Shown here: positions 14,581 through 19,772 of the stretch, piece by piece
Numbering within the stretch: the first letter of the stretch is position 1
Layout: every line of letters begins with the position of its first letter
NCBI GenBank assembly: GCA_041669745.1
Contig: JBAYAO010000015.1
Coordinates: forward strand, 1 to 19,772
DNA: 19,772 bases
Direction: 5' to 3'
From: JBAZDV01 sp041669745
GTDB lineage: Archaea; Thermoplasmatota; Thermoplasmata; Methanomassiliicoccales; Methanomethylophilaceae
Position numbers and translations under genes: made by a program
Notes under the pieces: model-generated
What the model was told of the DNA's origin: nothing
What the model saw: the letters and a program-made list of their open reading frames with translations, nothing else
Database searches by the model: none

Positions 14581-16515
14581 TCATTCTTCTGAGGTCTCAG
14601 TGGGCCAGACCCTTCTGACTATCTCAGCGTCACCAGGCGGGATTATCCTGGCGATTTCTTCTTCCGGTACTTGCAGTTCTTTCGCCATCAGGGCGGTGCT
14701 CTTCGCAGCCTTTCCTCTTCCAGGATGGATCACATAGTATTTCGAGGAGAGCCTTGTCACGGATTCGACAGGACCGCACATGACCTTCCTCGTATTCTGA
14801 TACTGTATCTCGCCGATGGCAAGTTCCATCGGAAGATGATGTTCATAGTTCCTTTTTCCGCGGATTATGAATGCACCTCTTGGTACGAACTCTCCGGCTT
14901 GTGGGGTCTTACTTACCTGATCGGTATAGACCCAATATGCGCTTCCGTCGCTCAGGGCAGCAACCCAGGCTTTGGATTGTGCAAGAGCGAACAGGCAGGT
15001 CTCCCTCAGATCCTCCGGTGTCGCATCACGTCCTTCCTTGAGTATGGTCGATGGTGCACCGTGCATATCCGCATGTGCATACAGGTCCTCGTCCTTCAGG
15101 TGCTTCTTGACTATATTGTCGTTGGTGTGCGCATCCCTTCCGGCAATGACCATCTTTCCAGATGTTGTTATGAACCACTTGTATCTTTCGAACCAGAACT
15201 GCTTGGTGGGCTGCACCTTATTCGACATCTCGATCTTGGCCTTGATGAATCCCTTTCTCTTTTTCTCCAAAGCCTCCTTGCTGTCCCTCAGTGCCTCGTC
15301 CGCTCTCAATGCCTTTTCATTCAGGTCTTTACCCTGCTGATATATCGAAGAGGCATTGGCATCAATGGCTTTGGTGTAATCCAACGTGACGCTCGTTTTG
15401 TCAAAGATAGCGGTAACCGTATTCTTCGACGGATCTATCGACGATACATAAGGTATCTTCATAGCTCCCTCGGCGAGTTTATCCCAGGTGATCTTTCTCG
15501 ATTGTTCGGAGAGTACGGTCAACAGTTCGTTCACCGGTTGGTAATTGGCGTATATGAGGTCAGCCCTCTTTCTGAGGTCCTCGGCCTCTGTCCTGTATTC
15601 TTCGATCGTCTCCGTCTGTCTGTCGATCCTTCTCTGGAGTTTATCCATCTCAGGATCCGTATAATCCTCCTCTTCGGCCTCTTTGAGAGAGGATATCAGA
15701 CGGTCAAGGGCACAGGACATGGTCTCGAATCTCTCTGATGTATACTGGTCGTAGATTGCGAGTTTCACGGGGGCAACATCAATGATCTCGTCGCCGTTGC
15801 TGTACACGGTGGGTTCTGGGGATTCGAGCACGCGTGTCACAATTTCCCTCATGACATCGTAGAGCTTTTTGACATCTTCATCTGACAATTCATATGATTT
15901 CGTATTCTTGTCCATATCCGAACGTTTGCATATCTCCTCTGCATACTGCCCGCCCAGGTTCGCTCCTGTGGCAAGTGTTCTTACAAGATCCGATGCAGAA
16001 TCCTTTACGGCAGAGACAAAATCCTCGAACGTAGAGGACGTCGGATCGAATCTGGATTTCGGTATGACATATGCCTCTCCGGGTCTTACACTCCTGTCCC
16101 TCATCGTCTTCTGTATGAGGCAGTTCAGTATCTTCCCGTCCAGTACCAGCAGTATGTTCCCTCCTCCGAACATCTCGAAGATCAGGTCATATTCCGCATC
16201 CGCCTTAAGGAGCTCCATTACGATGACACGATCGAAACCGACCTGGCGTACGTTGCCTATGCGCGCATTGTCAATGTATTTTCTCAGGAAAGTCGCGAAG
16301 GACTGAGACAGGATCGGCGTTTCCGGTTTATTCGCCGGAAGGAACAGCCATTTCTTGTCTTTGAAAAAAAGCTCTCTCTTTCCTTGTCCTTGCACATTGA
16401 TGCGGAACAGTACGTTATTGCCCCATTGGAAAACCTTGTCCATATGAGCGTCTGTAAGGGAGGCCATCTCTGTTGCGATGGAACGAACATCAAAAGAGCT
16501 CATTTCCTTCTTCAT
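14581..16515 (-). CDS. rqcH: RqcH/NEMF-family ribosome quality control protein (NFACT)
   Basis: The product is 644 residues with the NFACT architecture: NFACT-N (about 1-220), a middle helix-hairpin-helix region, a long charged coiled coil (about 280-350 and 390-430) and the NFACT-R domain from about 430, with FWFERYKWFITTSGKMVIAGRDAHTND (split here as FWFERYKWF and AGRDAHTND) and LYAHADMHGAPS. The tRNA-binding DR pair of Rqc2/RqcH is present as GFDRVIV (D95-R96). Family members bind 60S/50S subunits carrying stalled chains and recruit tRNA to add C-terminal tails. TTTATT 31 bases before ATG 16515 supports a leaderless start there; GTG 16521 and ATG 16503 are alternatives. It is flanked by two tRNA genes. 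Confidence 0.93.
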   Translation of the reverse strand: MKKEMSSFDVRSIATEMASLTDAHMDKVFQWGNNVLFRINVQGQGKRELFFKDKKWLFLPANKPETPILSQSFATFLRKYIDNARIGNVRQVGFDRVIVMELLKADAEYDLIFEMFGGGNILLVLDGKILNCLIQKTMRDRSVRPGEAYVIPKSRFDPTSSTFEDFVSAVKDSASDLVRTLATGANLGGQYAEEICKRSDMDKNTKSYELSDEDVKKLYDVMREIVTRVLESPEPTVYSNGDEIIDVAPVKLAIYDQYTSERFETMSCALDRLISSLKEAEEEDYTDPEMDKLQRRIDRQTETIEEYRTEAEDLRKRADLIYANYQPVNELLTVLSEQSRKITWDKLAEGAMKIPYVSSIDPSKNTVTAIFDKTSVTLDYTKAIDANASSIYQQGKDLNEKALRADEALRDSKEALEKKRKGFIKAKIEMSNKVQPTKQFWFERYKWFITTSGKMVIAGRDAHTNDNIVKKHLKDEDLYAHADMHGAPSTILKEGRDATPEDLRETCLFALAQSKAWVAALSDGSAYWVYTDQVSKTPQAGEFVPRGAFIIRGKRNYEHHLPMELAIGEIQYQNTRKVMCGPVESVTRLSSKYYVIHPGRGKAAKSTALMAKELQVPEEEIARIIPPGDAEIVRRVWPTETSEE

Positions 16516-16540
16516 GAGCACAGGTTAGGCGCACTTCGAA

Positions 16541-16546
16541 AATAAA
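16541..16546 (-). promoter_or_regulatory. Box A of rqcH
   Basis: TTTATT on the minus strand starts 31 bases before ATG 16515, with no Shine-Dalgarno after it. This fits a leaderless transcript. Confidence 0.4.
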
Positions 16547-16570
16547 CTTATCCAGTTTGTCGTCAGAAAC

Positions 16571-16577
16571 TTTTATC
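16571..16577 (+). promoter_or_regulatory. Box A of tRNA-Thr
   Basis: TTTTATC starts 34 bases before the first base of the tRNA, preceded by a purine-rich GAAAC. Transcription would begin a few bases ahead of the mature 5' end. Confidence 0.45.
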
Positions 16578-16604
16578 AATGAGTGTCATGTTAGCCCATC
16601 TAAC

Positions 16605-16679
16605 GCCGCTGTGGCTAAGGGGTATAGCGACGCCTTGGTAAGGCGTAGGTCGTGGGTTCAATTCCCATCAGCGGCTCCA
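16605..16679 (+). tRNA. tRNA-Thr (anticodon GGT)
   Basis: This is a complete cloverleaf: acceptor GCCGCTG/CAGCGGC, D stem GCTA/TAGC, anticodon stem ACGCC/GGCGT with loop TTGGTAA giving anticodon GGT, variable AGGTC, and T stem GTGGG/CCCAT with loop TTCAATT and one G-T pair. The discriminator is T and CCA is encoded. No intron is present. Confidence 0.96.
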
Positions 16680-16750
16680 CCATCGTCTTCTAGTGGCTTT
16701 TGGATACATTTTTAGCCGGACCCGGTATCTGGTTTTCGGATGGCGATATC

Positions 16751-17137
16751 GTGAGACAGTCTTTCCAGGGAGTGATAGCATTATTCTGGGTGGTTTTTTG
16801 GACCGCAAGGATTCTCGCAGATTACGACAGGTATGTCATGACGGAAGATGGGAGGCTGTTTCTTCTGCTGTATTTCATCGCAATCGGGATGGGTATATTC
16901 TTCATGCTGTATCTGGCGGTAAAGAACCACGGGCGGAGAATTCTTGCAAAGATAAGCAGGCAGAGGTTCTGTCCAGAGTGTTATGCACACATAGGGAAGG
17001 AGAAAGAGTTCTGTCCCAAATGCGGAGCAAATCTCAACGGGTCGGGCTACGTGACATATTGCACCTACTGCAACACACGGATCCTGGATGCCGACCGCAT
17101 GTTCTGTCCCAAATGCGGTAGGGAACTTAAGAAATGA
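16751..17137 (+). CDS. Small membrane protein with two C-terminal zinc ribbons
   Basis: The product is 128 residues from GTG 16751. Two hydrophobic helices (about 5-22 and 35-57) are followed by two zinc ribbons: C74-C77/C88-C91 and C104-C107/C119-C122. The second half of each ribbon is FCPKCG, encoded by the identical 18-base stretch at 17008-17025 and 17101-17118. With a short loop between the helices, the ribbons are probably cytoplasmic. TTG 16700 would add 17 residues, but it overlaps the likely promoter (ATTTTTAG near 16708) and lies only 21 bases after the tRNA. This is not a family I can name; zinc-ribbon membrane proteins of this shape are common in archaea and bacteria with no set function. 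Confidence 0.72.
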   Translation: MRQSFQGVIALFWVVFWTARILADYDRYVMTEDGRLFLLLYFIAIGMGIFFMLYLAVKNHGRRILAKISRQRFCPECYAHIGKEKEFCPKCGANLNGSGYVTYCTYCNTRILDADRMFCPKCGRELKK

Positions 17138-17166
17138 AATCGCATGTCGGAGACATTCGAGAAAGG

Positions 17167-18354
17167 TCAGGCCATCTTGTAGAATACGAAACCTGACCAG
17201 ATCTTCGGGAAGAAGAAAGTCGTCTTCTTTGGCATCCTTTTACCGATCATGGAGAGGTCCCAGATAGTCTTCAGACTGGGTTTGTTGAGTACTATGGCAA
17301 GATCGTATTCCTTATTGTCCATCTTTTTCTTAACCGATGCGTACTCGGCATCGTATCCTACCTTCCCTTTACCCTCGTCGGTCTTGTATATGCCTTTCAT
17401 TATGAGTTCCTGTGCCACATACGTGTCGAGGTTCCACATGGGATCTCCATCGTTGTCGTATCTTGCAAGGAAACATCTGCCGGAACTGAACATCAGACCC
17501 ATCTCCCAGTCCCCGAGCTTCGAGATCATCTCGCTGTCATCGGCGACCTCGATGGTTTCCATCTTCGTCTTTATTTTGGAAACGACGTTCTTTTCCGAGA
17601 TCTCATCACTTTTTATCAATCTGTGAGTAGGCCAAATGACCAGGCCCGGATCTTTTGAAGATACCAATGTGGTGAGGACGTAGGATTTCATTTCGTTGCC
17701 TGGATTCTCAAGCGAATAGTTCAATGCCGTTTCATATCTGTGATGTCCGTCGGCAATTAGCATCTTCTGTCCTTTGAGTTCGGCCGTTATCTTTTCTATT
17801 ATCTCCTTGTCCTCGATCCTGAGATATTCATGTGTCACATCTGAAACGTCCGTATACGTGTAAAGCGGTTTTGAGACCCTGGTTATATCTTTGCTGAGTC
17901 CGGAGGAGAATCCTTCGAAAATACCGAAAATCGATTCAAGGTGAGTTTCCATGTCCCTGAGTAGATTCAGACGGTCCGCCTTTACTCCGGAGAAGGTCTC
18001 TTCATGCGGGATTACATTGCCTTCCTCATAGCTCTCTGTCTTCAATTTCCCGACTATACCTGTCCTTACGCAGGTCTTTCCGTCATTTTCGAAGATCTGT
18101 CGGTAAAGGTAGAACGAATCCTCGTCCTGAACAAGCGAACCGTCATCGATCCACGACTCGAGTTCCTTTCTGGCTTTTCCGTATCTTCCGGCCTCAGGCA
18201 TCAAGGTGAGTCTGGTGACGTTGTGTGCATTGTTCTGCAGTTCTCTGAGACGATCGTCATCTATGACATCATAGGGTGGGGAAATACGTTCATCGATCTT
18301 TTCACCGTCCATGAGCGACGGTCTGTAACCCGGAAAAGGAAGGAAAGTGACCAT
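17167..18354 (-). CDS. DUF1015 family protein
   Basis: This 395-residue protein is full length for DUF1015 (COG4198). Signature segments are SPPYDVI (25-31), PHEETFSG (116-123), DGHHRYETAL (202-211) and the C-terminal FFFPKIWSGFVFY. The family has a ParB-like N-terminal fold and is widespread in anaerobes and archaea. A kinase-like or nucleotide-dependent role has been proposed for related proteins, but I cannot read a reaction from this sequence. GGTG eight bases before ATG 18354 and a GATATATAGG box at 18391-18400 support the start and its own promoter. It follows hypE on the same strand with a 55-base gap, so both independent and hypE read-through transcription are possible. Confidence 0.9.
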   Translation of the reverse strand: MVTFLPFPGYRPSLMDGEKIDERISPPYDVIDDDRLRELQNNAHNVTRLTLMPEAGRYGKARKELESWIDDGSLVQDEDSFYLYRQIFENDGKTCVRTGIVGKLKTESYEEGNVIPHEETFSGVKADRLNLLRDMETHLESIFGIFEGFSSGLSKDITRVSKPLYTYTDVSDVTHEYLRIEDKEIIEKITAELKGQKMLIADGHHRYETALNYSLENPGNEMKSYVLTTLVSSKDPGLVIWPTHRLIKSDEISEKNVVSKIKTKMETIEVADDSEMISKLGDWEMGLMFSSGRCFLARYDNDGDPMWNLDTYVAQELIMKGIYKTDEGKGKVGYDAEYASVKKKMDNKEYDLAIVLNKPSLKTIWDLSMIGKRMPKKTTFFFPKIWSGFVFYKMA

Positions 18355-18390
18355 AGGATTGCACCTTATGATCAGAACGTACAGTCACTT

Positions 18391-18400
18391 CCTATATATC
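18391..18400 (-). promoter_or_regulatory. Box A of the DUF1015 gene
   Basis: GATATATAGG on the minus strand starts 46 bases before ATG 18354. This predicts a leader of about 16-20 bases that holds the GGTG Shine-Dalgarno. Confidence 0.45.
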
Positions 18401-18409
18401 CCTTATGAA

Positions 18410-19459
18410 TCAACAGATTCTGGGCACGGGATCGCCTGCCGGCGGTTCAAGGATCCTCCTTCCGCCGATCTCTGTTCTCATTATCACGCGGGGTATGTCG
18501 GATTTGACAGCGTGTCCTATGATGGTCGCATCCTTTCCAAGAGGATGTGAATGTAATGCCCTTAGGATCTCATCGGCCATTTCAGGGACGCATGCGATGA
18601 CGACTTTTCCCTCATTGCCGATGCTCAGCGGATCTATGCCAAGCATATCACACGCATTGATGACACCCTCTTTCAACGGGATCGACGGTTCGTCGATCTC
18701 CATGCCTATCTTCGATTTTGAACACCACTCGTTCAGGGTGTTTGCGAGACCCCCTCTGGTGGGGTCCTTCATGGAGGTTATACCGCCTGTTTTCAATCCG
18801 GTCTCGATAAGTTTGTTCAAAGGAGCGACATCGCTCTGTACGGTGCTTTCGAAACCATATCCCTCACGGAAGGACAGCAGGGCGATCCCGTGGTCTCCGA
18901 CCGTACCCGAAACTATTATCGCATCGCCGGACCTGATATTGTCGTCAGTCATCCAATTCGAATCGATTTTCCTGTAGTTCGATGCCACGTCGATGTTATG
19001 ATCCAAATAATCAGACCTTCTACCGACAGCGGCTGTGACCATGATCACCTGGTCCACTGCACCGGATTCAACGACTTTCGTGTCTCCTGTGACTATCGGT
19101 ACTCCGCAGCCTTCCGCGGTCTTACCCATCGATGTGAGGATCCTGTCGACGACGTCGACATCCAATCCGGCTTCAAGTATCAATGAACACGACAGTGCCA
19201 AAGGTTTGCCGCCCATGACCGATATGTCATTGACCGTACCGGCCACGGAGAGCGATCCGATATCACCACCTGGGAAGAACAAGGGCTTTACCGTATGTCC
19301 GTCGGTTGTGAAGACAATACCGTCAACCACGGCAGAATCATCGAATGCATTGAGCGGCACCTCGGCCTTCATTTTGGGGAAATGTGATGTCACATGTTTG
19401 GAGAGAAATTCTTGCATGGTCTCTCCCCCAGCTCCATGATTCATTATGATCTTAGCCAT
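18410..19459 (-). CDS. hypE: Hydrogenase maturation protein HypE
   Basis: This 349-residue PurM/AIR-synthase-like ATPase dehydrates a thiocarboxamide on its C-terminal cysteine to the thiocyanate used to make the CN ligands of the NiFe-hydrogenase iron. The essential C-terminal motif PRIC is intact. N-terminal GAGGE (9-13), DDSAVVDG, GTVNDISVMGG, IVTGDTKVVESG and DPTRGGLANTLNEW are the family motifs. TTTATT 30 bases before ATG 19459 and the lack of a Shine-Dalgarno indicate a leaderless start; GTG 19465 is an unlikely alternative. HypB is in the same window, but hypA, hypC, hypD and hypF are not, so the maturation genes are scattered. Confidence 0.95.
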   Translation of the reverse strand: MAKIIMNHGAGGETMQEFLSKHVTSHFPKMKAEVPLNAFDDSAVVDGIVFTTDGHTVKPLFFPGGDIGSLSVAGTVNDISVMGGKPLALSCSLILEAGLDVDVVDRILTSMGKTAEGCGVPIVTGDTKVVESGAVDQVIMVTAAVGRRSDYLDHNIDVASNYRKIDSNWMTDDNIRSGDAIIVSGTVGDHGIALLSFREGYGFESTVQSDVAPLNKLIETGLKTGGITSMKDPTRGGLANTLNEWCSKSKIGMEIDEPSIPLKEGVINACDMLGIDPLSIGNEGKVVIACVPEMADEILRALHSHPLGKDATIIGHAVKSDIPRVIMRTEIGGRRILEPPAGDPVPRIC

Positions 19460-19483
19460 AGTCACTGCAATACAAACAAAACG

Positions 19484-19489
19484 AATAAA
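19484..19489 (-). promoter_or_regulatory. Box A of hypE
   Basis: TTTATT on the minus strand starts 30 bases before ATG 19459, which predicts that transcription starts at the ATG. Confidence 0.45.
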
Positions 19490-19526
19490 CTTGTTGCTAT
19501 GGAATGAATCCTTATTCTAAAACAAC

Positions 19527-19536
19527 ATTTATATTT
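19527..19536 (+). promoter_or_regulatory. Strong box A/BRE upstream of the last gene
   Basis: ATTTATATTT preceded by AAAACAAC is the best box A/BRE match in the window. Transcription should start near 19557, leaving an unusually long leader of about 109 bases before ATG 19666. Confidence 0.55.
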
Positions 19537-19583
19537 CCTTAATCTATCCAGACCCCCAGCGGTAAGGAATTCATTGCGTCTCT

Positions 19584-19646
19584 ATGTGTGGTAAACTGAT
19601 AGAACTTGACGATATCAGCCTTCGGATTCGTTGTGGCCTGAACTGA
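19584..19646 (+). other. Possible 20-codon leader ORF
   Basis: ATG 19584 to TGA 19646 encodes 20 residues (starting MCGKLIELDD) inside the predicted leader of the downstream secreted-protein gene. No strong Shine-Dalgarno precedes it; GGTAAGGAA is 15 or more bases upstream. It could be an upstream ORF or chance. Confidence 0.2.
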
Positions 19647-19665
19647 CGATCGACGGGGTTTGATA

Positions 19666-19772
19666 ATGAAGAGATACAGGTTGATTATGTTCTCGCTCGC
19701 CTTACTTTTCACAACCGTGTTCTTATCTTTTTCGTTACCGGAATCTTTTGGAGATACTACAATAAATAACCA
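19666..19772 (+). CDS. Secreted or surface protein, N-terminal fragment (3' partial)
   Basis: The visible 35 residues begin MKRYRLIMFSLALLFTTVFL. This is a classic signal peptide: a positive start (KRYR), a hydrophobic core and a polar region SLPESFGDTT with a possible cleavage site nearby. GGGGTTTGATA just before ATG 19666 supplies a weak Shine-Dalgarno. The remainder lies beyond the window, so the function is unknown. Given the surface-protein pair at the other end of the window, another cell-surface protein is a reasonable guess. Confidence 0.65.
   Translation, partial: MKRYRLIMFSLALLFTTVFLSFSLPESFGDTTINN

Noticed and set aside
14671..15738. 355-codon open frame on the plus strand opposite rqcH
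   Set aside because: It is antisense to well-conserved NFACT domains, with no motif and no promoter or Shine-Dalgarno.
16605..16679. tRNA-Thr 3' end as an integration (att) site
   Set aside because: I saw no second copy of the tRNA 3' sequence in the window and no integrase gene.
17142..17160. Small inverted repeat ATGTC-GGA-GACAT between convergent genes as a terminator
   Set aside because: It has only five pairs and no T-run on either side.
1..19772. CRISPR array, insertion sequence, toxin-antitoxin pair or phage module
   Set aside because: There are no regularly spaced repeats, no transposase or integrase motif and no terminal inverted repeats. All open stretches are assigned to cellular genes.

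Overview
The window is a gene-dense stretch of an archaeal chromosome. Three things show archaea: a GatDE-type Glu-tRNA(Gln) amidotransferase, ribosomal protein S17e, and A/T-rich box A promoter elements placed about 28-31 bases before start codons. HypB and HypE point to NiFe-hydrogenase maturation. Secreted proteins have Asp/Ser-rich signal-peptide ends (SDDSDGA), and none of 19 stop codons is TAG. Together these suggest a methanogen of the Methanomassiliicoccales (Thermoplasmatota), probably a Methanomethylophilaceae-like lineage. The lineage is an inference from family knowledge; no search was run.

Layout. 1-3324 (+): two membrane-anchored surface proteins, the first cut by the window edge, ending at a hairpin terminator. 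3363-6780 (-): hypB, purD, truA and a translin/TRAX-family gene, tightly packed; the first three look like one operon and translin has its own promoter. 6781-7053: the longest non-coding stretch, divergent. 7054-10210 (+): gatD-gatE, overlapping by 8 bases. 10200-10766 (-): a HemK2/PrmC-like methyltransferase, tail-to-tail with gatE. 10811-12038 (+): a metallo-beta-lactamase fold hydrolase and an HVO_0476-type zinc-finger protein. 11991-12659 (-): a SerB-like HAD phosphatase overlapping the previous gene by 48 bases. 12737-14360 (+): a short TraB-family protein, thyX and rps17e. 14404-14480: tRNA-Arg(GCG). 14581-16515 (-): rqcH. 16605-16679: tRNA-Thr(GGT). 16751-17137 (+): a small membrane protein with two zinc ribbons. 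17167-18354 (-): a DUF1015 protein. 18410-19459 (-): hypE. 19666-19772 (+): the start of another secreted protein.

Most of the content is housekeeping. Translation and quality control are represented by gatDE, truA, two tRNAs, S17e, rqcH and the release-factor-type methyltransferase. Nucleotide synthesis is represented by purD and thyX, and hydrogenase maturation by hypB and hypE. I see no mobile element, CRISPR array, phage module or obvious new defence system. The items most worth a second look are the translin protein with TRAX-type acidic residues next to truA, the 48-base antisense gene overlap built on a perfect palindrome, the short TraB-thyX pair, the complete absence of TAG stops, composite stop/Shine-Dalgarno junctions, and the two-gene surface-protein unit.
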